Shown here: positions 9,174 to 17,886 of the stretch, piece by piece
How the letters are laid out: each line of letters opens with the position of its first letter
Position numbering within the stretch: the first letter of the stretch is position 1
Made by a program: the position numbers and the translations under genes
Assembly: GCF_047730085.1 (NCBI RefSeq)
Contig: NZ_CP159830.1
Coordinates: 1,054,001 to 1,118,000, forward strand
Direction of reading: 5' to 3'
From: Njordibacter sp937773555
GTDB lineage: Bacteria > Pseudomonadota > Gammaproteobacteria > Pseudomonadales > Balneatricaceae
DNA length: 64,000 bases
The notes under the pieces: model-generated
Database searches by the model: none
Seen by the model: the letters and a program-made list of their open reading frames with translations, nothing else
What the model was told of the DNA's origin: nothing

Positions 9174-10061
9174 ATGAGAGACTATTGGCGCATTAATCAG
9201 CAGCGTTTGGCGCCTGTGCTGTTTCTGATGCCAGGGCTACTAATGTTTGTAGTCTATGTTGTTATTCCAATCTTTCAGTCTGTCAATATAAGCCTTTATG
9301 CTTGGGATGGCTTGGGTGAGAAAGAATATGTGGGCATCGCAAACTATGTAGAGCTGATGGATGATGAAGCGTTTTATACTTCTATAAAGAACAATGTTAT
9401 TTGGTTAGTGCTGTATATGCTGGCCATTCCTGCAGGCTTGTTCGTGGCTTTATTTCTTAATCAAAATGTTAGAGGGATTCGTATTTACAAATCTCTTTTC
9501 TTTTTTCCCTTTGTTATTTCGCAAGTAGTCGTAGGCCTTGTGTTTTCCTGGTTTTATGACCCAAGCTACGGTTTATTTAACAAAGTGTTAGGTTTTTTTG
9601 GTGCAGATCCGATGGCGATATTGGCCGATGAAGATTGGGTTACCTACGGTATTATTATTGCTGGATTATGGCCTCAAACGGCCTACTGTATGATTTTATA
9701 TTTAACGGGCTTAAATGCTGTAGATAGCGAGCAAATTGAAGCCGCCCGTTTAGACAATGCCAAGGGATTAAAATTGTTGTGGTACATCATTTTACCACAA
9801 TTACGCCCTGCCACTTTTATAGCCATGGTGGTAACCATCATCGGCGCATTACGTAGTTTTGATTTAGTCTCTATTATGACCAACGGAGGCCCCTGGGGCT
9901 CTAGCCGCGTGTTGGCGTTTTATATGTATGAGCAAGCGTTTTCCGAATATGGTTTTCGGATGGGCTATGGTGCTGCTATTGCTGTGGTGTTGTTAGCTAT
10001 TATGATGATTTATATCGTTGGCTTTCTTTATAAAATGTACCGAGATGAGAGAGGCTACTAA
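9174..10061 (+). CDS. Sugar ABC permease, MalF type
   Basis: 295 residues with six predicted membrane helices and the cytoplasmic EAA loop EAARLDNAKGLKLLWYIILP near residue 190, which docks on the ATPase. It belongs to the CUT1 inner-membrane permeases. It is followed after 2 bases by the MalG-type partner gene. A GGATAAG stretch lies upstream of ATG 9174. Pairing with the partner, the binding protein and the leftward ATPase gives a complete importer. Confidence 0.93.
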   Translation: MRDYWRINQQRLAPVLFLMPGLLMFVVYVVIPIFQSVNISLYAWDGLGEKEYVGIANYVELMDDEAFYTSIKNNVIWLVLYMLAIPAGLFVALFLNQNVRGIRIYKSLFFFPFVISQVVVGLVFSWFYDPSYGLFNKVLGFFGADPMAILADEDWVTYGIIIAGLWPQTAYCMILYLTGLNAVDSEQIEAARLDNAKGLKLLWYIILPQLRPATFIAMVVTIIGALRSFDLVSIMTNGGPWGSSRVLAFYMYEQAFSEYGFRMGYGAAIAVVLLAIMMIYIVGFLYKMYRDERGY

Positions 10062-10063
10062 AT

Positions 10064-10912
10064 ATGTTTCCAAGACCCATTGAAAAAGCGACTCCCCCCG
10101 CTCGAGCGCTTTATAAAATCGCTTTACCGATTGCTTTAATCATCTGGCTGCTGCCTTTGTTAGCGGTAGCATTAACTTCCTTACGATCTCAAGCTGACAT
10201 ATTAAATGGTAACTATTGGGGCTGGCCTACGTCGTTTAATATGCTGGAAAACTACACAGCGATATTTGAAAATACTCCTATTGGGCAGTATATTTTTAAT
10301 TCCTTTAGGGTCACCATCCCCACAGTAATCGGCGCTGTGGCCTTATCCTGTATGACTGGCTTTGCTTTAGCTGTGTACAAATTTAAAGGCAATTTACTGC
10401 TGTTCTTTCTGTTTGTAGCGGGCAACTTTGTGCCATTTCAAATTCTTATGGTGCCTGTGCGAGATTTTACCGTTAACTTAGGTATCTATAACACCATTAG
10501 TGGCTTAGCTTTGTTTCATATCGCTTTTCAAACGGGTTTTTGCACCTTGTTTATGCGCAATTTTATCAAAGCGTTGCCATTTGAGTTGATCGAAGCCGCT
10601 CGTGTGGAAGGGGTGAGTGAAATACGTATTTTTTGGTATGTGGTATTGCCGCTGATGAAGCCTGCTATCGCTGCGTTATCAGTACTCATTTTTACCTTTA
10701 TTTGGAACGATTATTTTTGGGCTACGGTGCTTACGCAAGGAGCAGACACACAGCCTATAACGGCTGGCTTGAAGTCTCTTAATGGCCAATGGCTTTCCTC
10801 TTGGCATTTGATTTCTGCAGGCTCTATTTTGGCGGCTATGCCCCCTGTAATCATGTTCTTCCTAATGCAGCGACACTTTATTGCTGGGCTCACTTTGGGT
10901 GCAGTGAAATAA
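10064..10912 (+). CDS. Sugar ABC permease, MalG type
   Basis: 282 residues with six predicted membrane helices and the EAA loop EAARVEGVSEIRIFWYVVLP near residue 178. The C-terminal end (HFIAGLTLGAVK) is the usual MalG/LacG ending. It forms the second half of the membrane channel with the preceding gene. The stop codon overlaps the alpha-galactosidase start (TAATG), so the importer and the catabolic genes are translated from the same message. Confidence 0.93.
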   Translation: MFPRPIEKATPPARALYKIALPIALIIWLLPLLAVALTSLRSQADILNGNYWGWPTSFNMLENYTAIFENTPIGQYIFNSFRVTIPTVIGAVALSCMTGFALAVYKFKGNLLLFFLFVAGNFVPFQILMVPVRDFTVNLGIYNTISGLALFHIAFQTGFCTLFMRNFIKALPFELIEAARVEGVSEIRIFWYVVLPLMKPAIAALSVLIFTFIWNDYFWATVLTQGADTQPITAGLKSLNGQWLSSWHLISAGSILAAMPPVIMFFLMQRHFIAGLTLGAVK

Positions 10913-12990
10913 TGCAAACCTGGCGCTTGGATGATAGTGCACAAACCATTGTGGTTGCAGCAATAAACAACAACATGGCTTTTGTTGCTTATTGGGGTGC
11001 AGTGTTGCCGGAGCATGAGGATGTAAATCAGTTAGTTAAAGCTCAAGTGCGTGACCTCACAGGTGGCATGATAGATCAAAATGCGCCAGTGTCGTTGTGC
11101 CCCGTTGAAGGTAATGCCTTTTCTGGTATGCCAGCACTGATTGCTAGTGATGCTATGGGGACGGCTTTAATGCCTCGCTTTACTTTGCAACACGCCTGCT
11201 ATAACAAACAAGCTTTAGAGCTTATCTATAATGATGTAGATTTAGGGCTAACCTATAAGGCAAGTATCAGCCTTGCCATAGACGGCCTATGGCAACTTTC
11301 TTCTAATCTCCAATCTGTGGATGACATACAAGTGCATTGGTTGGCCGCACCTGTATTGCCAGTGGCAGATAAAACACCACGCGCATTGGAGTTTGGTGGC
11401 CGCTGGTGTGGTGAATTTAGGCTCACTGAAAGCAGCTTTGGCCCTAGTGCATTGGTGCGTGAAAACCGGACAGGCCGATCTGGTCATGAGCACTTTCCAG
11501 GTTTAATGACAGCATCCCAAGGGGCTAATTATTGCCAAGGTGACGTTTATGCTTGGCATTACGGTTGGTCTGGTGGCCATAAAATGGTGGCAGAACAGCT
11601 TCCAGATGGACGCAGGCAGGTGCAGTTTGGCCATGTGTCTCACTCTTACCGGGGCATGGCAAAAACGTTTTCGAGCGCTAAGCAATATGTTGCCTTTAGT
11701 GCGCATGGCATAAATGGCGTAAGCGTGCCCCTACAAAAATACGTGCGTGAAGAATTATTGCCTCGTGACCTGCTGCAAAAGCCTAGGCCTGTGCACTACA
11801 ATTGCTGGGAAGCTATCTATTTTGATCATGATGTTGAGCTGCTACAAGACTTAGCCAGCCGCGCTGCAAGCCTTGGTGCCGAGCGTTTTGTGCTGGATGA
11901 TGGATGGTTTGGGCAACGTGATGATGACACCACTGCTTTGGGTGATTGGGACCTCGATTTACGAAAGTATCCCCAAGGACTAACGCCTCTTATTGACCAT
12001 ATTGAGTCTTTGGGCATGGGTTTTGGTTTGTGGTTTGAGCCTGAAATGGTGAGCGAAAATTCTCAGTTGTATAGAGCTCACCCAGAATGGGTTTTAGGTC
12101 ATGCCACCCAAACCCTCGGACGCCAGCAATTAGTGTTGAACATGGCCTTGGCGCCAGTACAAGAGTATCTGTACGACAAGGTGAATCAGATGCTGGCTAA
12201 TAACGCAATTGAATACATTAAATGGGACCACAACAGAGTGTTGCCATTTGCTGACGTGTCCCAAACTCAAGCTGTTTATAATCTTTTAGCGCGCCTTAGA
12301 TCTGTATTTCCTCATGTGGAAATTGAATCTTGCAGCTCTGGTGGTGGTCGTATTGATTATGGCATTTTACAACACACACAACGGGTGTGGTTATCTGATA
12401 GTAATGATGCCCTTGAGCGTTTGCGTATTCAGCATCACGCCGCTACTTTTTTACCCGCCATTATTACTGGAAGCCACGTTGGCCCTCGTTGCTGTCATAC
12501 CAGTGGAAGGGTGCACAGCATGAACTTTAGGGCTTGGGTAGCTGCTCAGCGCCACATGGGCATGGAAATGGACCCTCGTGAGCTTACTGCTGCAGAAGCT
12601 AGCCAATTGCTTAGTGTAGTGAAGTGGTGGAAGCAACAGCGAAGTTGGTTGTTAGCCGCAGATATTTTGCGCCTAGACAGCGGTGACGAAGCTGTTCTAG
12701 CAGAGCAACACTTGGCTGCCAATGGTGAGCAATTTGTGGTGTTTGCTGGAGTTGCAGACAGTAGCGAACAGATAAGCCCTAGACCATTGCCGTTAACTGG
12801 TTTGGATGCACAGGCGCTTTATGAAATTGATTTAGTAAACCGTGACGAATTAGTCAACTTATCGCGGGGCGAGATGGCTATTAAGGTGGATACACTAACC
12901 CTCAGTGGAAGCTATTTAATGAACTATGGTGTCACCCTACCTTGGCAGTTTCCTAACGCCATGTGGGTATTAAAAGGAAAGCGATTATGA
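10912..12990 (+). CDS. Alpha-galactosidase, GH36 family
   Basis: 692 residues from ATG 10912, which overlaps the permease stop as TAATG; an upstream in-frame extension into the permease gene is rejected. GH36 enzymes remove terminal alpha-1,6-galactose from melibiose, raffinose and similar oligosaccharides with retention. Seen: FVLDDGWFGQRDDD near residue 325, the nucleophile Asp in YIKWDHNR (about 439), ESCSSGGGRIDYG, and the acid/base region LSDSNDALERL (about 496-499). No signal peptide, so it acts on imported sugars in the cytoplasm. The stop overlaps the next start as ATGA. Confidence 0.93.
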   Translation: MQTWRLDDSAQTIVVAAINNNMAFVAYWGAVLPEHEDVNQLVKAQVRDLTGGMIDQNAPVSLCPVEGNAFSGMPALIASDAMGTALMPRFTLQHACYNKQALELIYNDVDLGLTYKASISLAIDGLWQLSSNLQSVDDIQVHWLAAPVLPVADKTPRALEFGGRWCGEFRLTESSFGPSALVRENRTGRSGHEHFPGLMTASQGANYCQGDVYAWHYGWSGGHKMVAEQLPDGRRQVQFGHVSHSYRGMAKTFSSAKQYVAFSAHGINGVSVPLQKYVREELLPRDLLQKPRPVHYNCWEAIYFDHDVELLQDLASRAASLGAERFVLDDGWFGQRDDDTTALGDWDLDLRKYPQGLTPLIDHIESLGMGFGLWFEPEMVSENSQLYRAHPEWVLGHATQTLGRQQLVLNMALAPVQEYLYDKVNQMLANNAIEYIKWDHNRVLPFADVSQTQAVYNLLARLRSVFPHVEIESCSSGGGRIDYGILQHTQRVWLSDSNDALERLRIQHHAATFLPAIITGSHVGPRCCHTSGRVHSMNFRAWVAAQRHMGMEMDPRELTAAEASQLLSVVKWWKQQRSWLLAADILRLDSGDEAVLAEQHLAANGEQFVVFAGVADSSEQISPRPLPLTGLDAQALYEIDLVNRDELVNLSRGEMAIKVDTLTLSGSYLMNYGVTLPWQFPNAMWVLKGKRL

Positions 12991-14696
12991 AAAAGCCAAG
13001 ACGCAGTCAAGCCTGGTATGGGGGCGCTGATAAAGATGGATTTATTCATCGCAGTTGGATGAAAAACCAAGGTTTTCCAGACCATGTGTTTGACGGGCGC
13101 CCCATTATTGGCATTTGCAATACGTGGTCAGAACTGACTCCGTGCAACTCTGGTTTGCGTGACTTGGCAGAAGGGGTGAAGCGTGGTGTATGGGAGGCGG
13201 GTGGTTTTCCAGTTGAATTTCCTGTGATGAGTTTGGGTGAAACCCAGATGAAGCCAACAGCCATGATGTTTCGTAACCTACTGGCAATGGACGTAGAAGA
13301 GTCTATTCGTGCCTATGGCATTGATGGCGTAGTGTTGCTTGGTGGGTGTGACAAAACCACACCAGGTCAGTTAATGGGAGCGGCTTCTGTAGACATACCG
13401 ACCATAGTTGTTAGTTCTGGCCCGATGCTTAATGGCAAGTGGAAAGGCAAAGACATAGGCTCTGGCACTGACGTTTGGAAATTTTCGGAGTCTGTTCGCG
13501 CTGGAGACTTAAGTTTAAAAGAATTTATGGATGCAGAAACGGGTATGAGCCGCTCTAAAGGAGTGTGCATGACCATGGGTACTGCCTCTACTATGGCTTC
13601 TATTGTAGAGGCAATGGGTATGTCCTTGCCTACCAATGCAGCATTGCCTGCCGTAGACGCTCGGCGCATGGCATTAGCTCATATGACTGGCAAACGTATT
13701 GTTGAAATGGTTGAAGAAGACCTAAAGCCCTCTGATGTGATGACTAAGGAAAGCTTTGAAAATGCTATTTGCGCCAATGCGGCTGTGGGTGGCTCTAGTA
13801 ACGCAGTGATCCACTTACTCGCCATTGCAGGGCGAGTGGGTATTGATCTGGACTTAGATGCTTTTGAATTAGGGGGTAGTGTGCCCTTGTTGGTTAATTG
13901 CATGCCGTCAGGAAAATACTTAATGGAAGACTTCTGTTATGCCGGTGGTATGCCAGCAGTAATGTCAGAAATTAAGACTTTGTTAAAACCGGCTAATACT
14001 ATTTTGGGCCGTGATATAAGCACTTATTATGAGGGGGCAGAGTGTTACAACCGGGATGTGATTTATGCCTTTGATGACCCTCTAAAGCCTGCGGCTGGCT
14101 TGCGTGTTTTACGTGGTAACTTGGCAGAGAATGGCGCTATTATCAAGCCGTCTGCAGCAACCAAAGAATTGCTTGAACATGAAGGTGAAGCCTATGTTTT
14201 TGAAACCATAGAAGAGCTTAAAGCCACTATTGATGATCCAGACTTACCGGTGACTAAAGACTCCATTTTGGTGCTTAAAGGCTGTGGCCCTAAAGGCTAT
14301 CCGGGAATGCCAGAAGTCGGCAATATGCCCATCCCTGGCAAGCTTATTACGCAAGGTGTCAAAGACATGGTGCGGGTATCGGATGCCCGTATGTCCGGCA
14401 CTGCCTTTGGTACTGTAGTGTTGCACGTTAGCCCTGAAGCGCAAGTGGGTGGCACATTGGCTTTGGTTAAAACAGGTGACCTCATTCGGTTGTCGGCCAG
14501 TAAAGGTGAACTGGAATTGCTGGTAGATGAAGCTGAATTAGCTAAGCGTCGCGCACAGTGGCGGCCAGAACCACCACAGTATGTACGGGGGTATGCCAAA
14601 CTGTATATTGATCATGTGATGCAGGCAGAACATGGCGCTGATTTTGACTTTTTAGTGGGTAAAGACACGCGTCCAGTTACCCGGGAGAGCCACTAA
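12987..14696 (+). CDS. IlvD/Edd family sugar-acid dehydratase, probable D-galactonate dehydratase
   Basis: 569 residues from ATG 12987, chosen because it overlaps the upstream stop (ATGA) and follows AAAAGGAAAG; the GTG eight codons earlier is less likely. Iron-sulfur dehydratase features are CNTWSELTPCN near residue 43, GGCDKTTPGQ near 116 and NAAVGGSSNAVIHLLAIAG near 260. The family includes dihydroxyacid, phosphogluconate and L-arabonate dehydratases; the sequence looks closest to the L-arabonate/pentonate group. The operon supplies galactonate and the next enzymes use 2-keto-3-deoxygalactonate, so galactonate dehydration is inferred. This would replace the enolase-type DgoD used in E. coli. 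Confidence 0.85.
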   Translation: MKKPRRSQAWYGGADKDGFIHRSWMKNQGFPDHVFDGRPIIGICNTWSELTPCNSGLRDLAEGVKRGVWEAGGFPVEFPVMSLGETQMKPTAMMFRNLLAMDVEESIRAYGIDGVVLLGGCDKTTPGQLMGAASVDIPTIVVSSGPMLNGKWKGKDIGSGTDVWKFSESVRAGDLSLKEFMDAETGMSRSKGVCMTMGTASTMASIVEAMGMSLPTNAALPAVDARRMALAHMTGKRIVEMVEEDLKPSDVMTKESFENAICANAAVGGSSNAVIHLLAIAGRVGIDLDLDAFELGGSVPLLVNCMPSGKYLMEDFCYAGGMPAVMSEIKTLLKPANTILGRDISTYYEGAECYNRDVIYAFDDPLKPAAGLRVLRGNLAENGAIIKPSAATKELLEHEGEAYVFETIEELKATIDDPDLPVTKDSILVLKGCGPKGYPGMPEVGNMPIPGKLITQGVKDMVRVSDARMSGTAFGTVVLHVSPEAQVGGTLALVKTGDLIRLSASKGELELLVDEAELAKRRAQWRPEPPQYVRGYAKLYIDHVMQAEHGADFDFLVGKDTRPVTRESH

Positions 14697-15463
14697 TGGA
14701 GCGCACTGCTATTTATCCAGACTTAGCTGGTAAAAGTGTATTTATTACCGGTGGTGGGGCAGGTATAGGGGCTTTTTTAACTGAAGGTTTTCTTGCTCAA
14801 GGTGCCAAAGTAAGCTTTGTGCAACGTTCTGATGCTAGTGATTTTGTAGCTCAAATGGCGGCCAAGTATAGCAATGCACCGCTCGCTATTATTTGTGATA
14901 TCACAGACGTTGGTGCACTACAGATGGCTATGGATAAAGCGGCAGCACACCACGGTGTTATAGACGTTGTGATCAATAATGCAGGTGATGATACTCGGCA
15001 TAGTTTGGCGCAAACATCTGTTGAAGCTTGGGATTTATGCCAGCATATTAATTTAAGGCCACATTTTTTTACGGCTCAAAAAGCAGCTCAAGGGATGGCA
15101 GAAAAAGGCGGCAGCATCATTAATGTGTCTTCAGTATCTTATATGATGGGCAATGCAGGTTACCCAGGCTATGTGGCTGCCAATGCAGGCATTAACGGAT
15201 TAACACGAGCTTTGGCTAGAGAACTGGGGCCAAAAAAAATACGGGTGAATTCGCTAATGCCCGGCTGGGTAATGACTGATAAGCAGTTGAAAATGTGGGC
15301 CTCGCCAGAAAGCATGGCAGAACACCTTGAAAAACAGTGTTTGAAAGTACATCTTAAACCTGAAGACATCGTAGGCTCGGCTTTATTTTTAGCCGCAGAT
15401 GCAAGCCGCATGATGACAGGCCAAGCCATGGTCGTAGACGGTGGTGTAGTGGTGACGGGCTAA
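14696..15463 (+). CDS. SDR oxidoreductase, probable galactose 1-dehydrogenase
   Basis: 255 residues, classical short-chain dehydrogenase: cofactor loop TGGGAGIGAF near residue 18, NNAGDDTRH near 97, NVSSVSY near 143, catalytic Tyr159 in GYPGYVAANAG, and PGWVMTDKQ near 195. In the operon it would oxidise D-galactose to galactono-lactone with NAD(P). Oddly, the position of the catalytic lysine (Y-x-x-x-K) holds Asn163 (codon AAT, 15182-15184), while the rest of the active site looks normal. The start overlaps the dehydratase stop and the stop overlaps the kinase start (both TAATG). Enzyme class is sure; substrate is from context. Confidence 0.82.
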   Translation: MERTAIYPDLAGKSVFITGGGAGIGAFLTEGFLAQGAKVSFVQRSDASDFVAQMAAKYSNAPLAIICDITDVGALQMAMDKAAAHHGVIDVVINNAGDDTRHSLAQTSVEAWDLCQHINLRPHFFTAQKAAQGMAEKGGSIINVSSVSYMMGNAGYPGYVAANAGINGLTRALARELGPKKIRVNSLMPGWVMTDKQLKMWASPESMAEHLEKQCLKVHLKPEDIVGSALFLAADASRMMTGQAMVVDGGVVVTG

Positions 15464-16398
15464 TGCAAGAAATGGGATCAATGAAGTGGGACAAAACATT
15501 AGGCGTGTCGTGGGTTGCTGTGGATTGGGGTACGAGTAATTTACGTATTTGGTTAATGTCTAAAGACAGTCAAGTGATCGCCGAAAATATTAGTAATCAA
15601 GGCATGGCGAGCTTAAGCAGCCCTGCTGAGTTTGAGCAAGTACTGTTTGAATGTCTTGAGTCATTATTAATTGATGGTGAGGTATTGCCTGTGATTTGTT
15701 GTGGCATGGTAGGCGCCAAACAAGGCTGGCTAGATGCAGGCTATTCTACAGTGCCTCATAACCCACTGCAGTATCAAATGCCTGTTGCTGTACCCACCAA
15801 ACACCGCCAGCTATGGGTGTGGGTGCTGCCGGGCTTATGTCAGCTAAAACCTGCAGATGTAATGCGTGGTGAAGAGACTCAAATAGCGGGTGTGTTGTGT
15901 CAACATAAAGAGTTTTCAGGGGTGCTATGTTTACCTGGCACCCATAGTAAATGGGCGCTTTGCCAAGCGGGGGAAGTGGCGTCTTTTAGCACCTTTATGA
16001 CAGGTGAATTATTTGACCTCTTGTCAAAGCAGTCAGTGTTGCGCCACTCTGTGATTGATGACCAATGGAGTGATGACGCCTTCAAGCAGGGTGTGCAAGA
16101 TGCGATTAATAACCCGGCTCAATTAACGAGTGAACTCTTCTCCGTAAGGGCTAGAGATATATTAGGTAATGGCGCTACTCACTTTGGTAAGGCACGCTTA
16201 TCAGGCTTGCTGATTGGAAGTGAACTGGAAGGTACGCGTGAGTGGTGGCAGGGGAAAAAGGTAATTTTACTAGGTGACAGCCTGCTGCAATCGTTGTATA
16301 AATTAGCCATGGAACAGGTCAATATTGATGTGGTTTTGTTAGATGGTACACAAATGACTTTGGCTGGATTGACCGCCGCCTTCGAACAACAAGGATAA
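15463..16398 (+). CDS. dgoK: 2-dehydro-3-deoxygalactonokinase
   Basis: 311 residues of the DgoK family, which phosphorylates 2-keto-3-deoxygalactonate with ATP. Family marks: DWGTSNLRIWLM near residue 21, CCGMVGAKQGW near 84, DVMRGEETQIAGV near 130, LPGTHSKWA near 157 and the helix FMTGELFDLLSKQSVL near 180. The first ATG overlaps the SDR stop; in-frame ATGs three and six codons later are possible starts. It is followed after one base by the aldolase gene, giving the kinase-aldolase pair typical of the De Ley-Doudoroff pathway. Confidence 0.93.
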   Translation: MQEMGSMKWDKTLGVSWVAVDWGTSNLRIWLMSKDSQVIAENISNQGMASLSSPAEFEQVLFECLESLLIDGEVLPVICCGMVGAKQGWLDAGYSTVPHNPLQYQMPVAVPTKHRQLWVWVLPGLCQLKPADVMRGEETQIAGVLCQHKEFSGVLCLPGTHSKWALCQAGEVASFSTFMTGELFDLLSKQSVLRHSVIDDQWSDDAFKQGVQDAINNPAQLTSELFSVRARDILGNGATHFGKARLSGLLIGSELEGTREWWQGKKVILLGDSLLQSLYKLAMEQVNIDVVLLDGTQMTLAGLTAAFEQQG

Positions 16399-16399
16399 A

Positions 16400-17005
16400 A
16401 TGATGTCGAGAAACTTGATGGCTATTTTGCGAGGTGTGACGCCTAGTGAAGTGGTTGCCTTGGGTGAGCAGTTATTGCAAGAGGGCATTCATCAAATTGA
16501 GGTGCCACTTAACTCTCCTAAAGCATTAGAGAGTATTGCCAAGCTACATAAGGCTTTGGGAGACCGGGCTTTTATAGGTGCAGGCACTGTACTTAGTGTT
16601 GCTGATGCGAAGGCAGTTTATGCTCATGGTGGTGAGTTTATCGTTTCTCCAAACTGTAATAGTGATGTTATAAAAGTAACTAAAGACTTAGGCATGATGT
16701 CTTATCCGGGTGTTTTAACACCTACAGAATGCTTTGCTGCCTTAAATAGTGGTGCAGATATTTTGAAACTTTTTCCAGCTTTTTTACTCGGTGTAAATGG
16801 GTTTAAGGCTATCCAAGCGGTTTTACCAGACCATGTTGGATGCTACGCAGTGGGTGGTATTGCCAGTGATGATTTCGCCCATTGGCGCAGAGCTGGTATC
16901 GCAGGCTTCGGTTTGGCGTCAAACCTTTATTCCCCGGGTGATAGCCCTGAAAAAATAGCGAGCAAGGCTAAAGTTTTAGTAGATGCATGGGATGACACCT
17001 TATGA
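16400..17005 (+). CDS. dgoA: 2-dehydro-3-deoxy-6-phosphogalactonate aldolase
   Basis: 201 residues, KDPG/KDPGal class I aldolase. It splits 2-keto-3-deoxy-6-phosphogalactonate into pyruvate and glyceraldehyde 3-phosphate. Seen: Glu34 in QIEVPLNSP, GAGTVLS near 61, FIVSPNC near 79, GVLTPTE near 100 and the Schiff-base Lys123 in DILKLFPA. Length fits the stand-alone DgoA enzymes. Its stop overlaps the lactonase start (ATGA). Galactonate rather than gluconate specificity is inferred from the adjacent DgoK and galactosidases. Confidence 0.93.
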   Translation: MMSRNLMAILRGVTPSEVVALGEQLLQEGIHQIEVPLNSPKALESIAKLHKALGDRAFIGAGTVLSVADAKAVYAHGGEFIVSPNCNSDVIKVTKDLGMMSYPGVLTPTECFAALNSGADILKLFPAFLLGVNGFKAIQAVLPDHVGCYAVGGIASDDFAHWRRAGIAGFGLASNLYSPGDSPEKIASKAKVLVDAWDDTL

Positions 17006-17886
17006 CCCAAACCATCGTCGCACCTGATGATGTGTTTGACATGCGTGTGTGCCAATTGGGTGAAGGCCCATTATGGCACCCTTTGCAGGAACGATGGTAT
17101 TGGTTTGATATTATAGAAAATAAATTATTAGCAAAAGACACGCAAGGTGACTATAGCTGGCAGTTTGATGAAATGGTTTCGGCGGCAGGGTGGGTAGATG
17201 ATCACCACTTGCTATTGGCGAGTGAAACAGGGCTATATACCTTTGATACCCGCAGCCAAGTTGCCACTAAACGCTTAGTCATTGAGCTAGAATCTAACAA
17301 CCCTTTAACACGTTCAAATGATGGCCGTGCAGACCCATGGGGAGGCTTTTGGATTGGCACTATGGGCAAGCAGGCAGAGTTTGGCCTGGGGTCTATTTAT
17401 CGGTTTTATCAGGGTGAATTGCGACAGCTTGTCACTGGTATGACCATTACCAATTCAATTTGTTTTGCGCCAAACAAATCCTGCGCCTATTACACTGACA
17501 CACCTCGTCAACAAATTATGCGCCAGCCCTTGGATAGCCAAGGCTGGCCAAAAAGTGAAGCGAGTGTATGGGTTGATTTACGCAAACAAAACCTAAACCC
17601 AGATGGGGCGGTTGTGGATCGAAATGGTAACCTGTGGAATGCTCAATGGGGTGCCAGCCAAGTGGCTTGTTACAATCCAGCCGGTGAACTAATTAAACGG
17701 GTGATTTTTCCTGCTAAGCAAATTAGCTGTCCGGCGTTTGGTGGGGTAAATATGGATGTATTGTTAGCCACCAGCGCTGCTATCGATGCAGATAAAGAAG
17801 ATAAAAATGCAGGAGTAACATTTACTCTTCGCCTAGAAACAACAGGCCTGCCTGAGTACTGCGTGGAACTAAAAAATGACTACTGA
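17002..17886 (+). CDS. SMP-30/gluconolactonase family lactonase, probable galactonolactonase
   Basis: 294 residues, SMP-30 six-bladed beta-propeller family. Seen: LGEGPLWHP near residue 16 with the metal-binding Glu, NDGRADPWGGFWIGTMG near 107 with metal-site Asn, ITNSICFAPN near 147 and LNPDGAVVDRNGNLW near 195 with the catalytic/metal Asp. It would open galactono-1,4-lactone made by the SDR enzyme to galactonate. No signal peptide. The start overlaps the aldolase stop and its end overlaps the beta-galactosidase gene by 11 bases. L-arabonolactone is an alternative substrate. Confidence 0.88.
   Translation: MTQTIVAPDDVFDMRVCQLGEGPLWHPLQERWYWFDIIENKLLAKDTQGDYSWQFDEMVSAAGWVDDHHLLLASETGLYTFDTRSQVATKRLVIELESNNPLTRSNDGRADPWGGFWIGTMGKQAEFGLGSIYRFYQGELRQLVTGMTITNSICFAPNKSCAYYTDTPRQQIMRQPLDSQGWPKSEASVWVDLRKQNLNPDGAVVDRNGNLWNAQWGASQVACYNPAGELIKRVIFPAKQISCPAFGGVNMDVLLATSAAIDADKEDKNAGVTFTLRLETTGLPEYCVELKNDY

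Noticed and set aside
10789..10911. Alpha-galactosidase start inside the permease gene
   Set aside because: The extra 41 residues are an out-of-frame reading of the permease; ATG 10912 overlaps the permease stop as in the other operon junctions.
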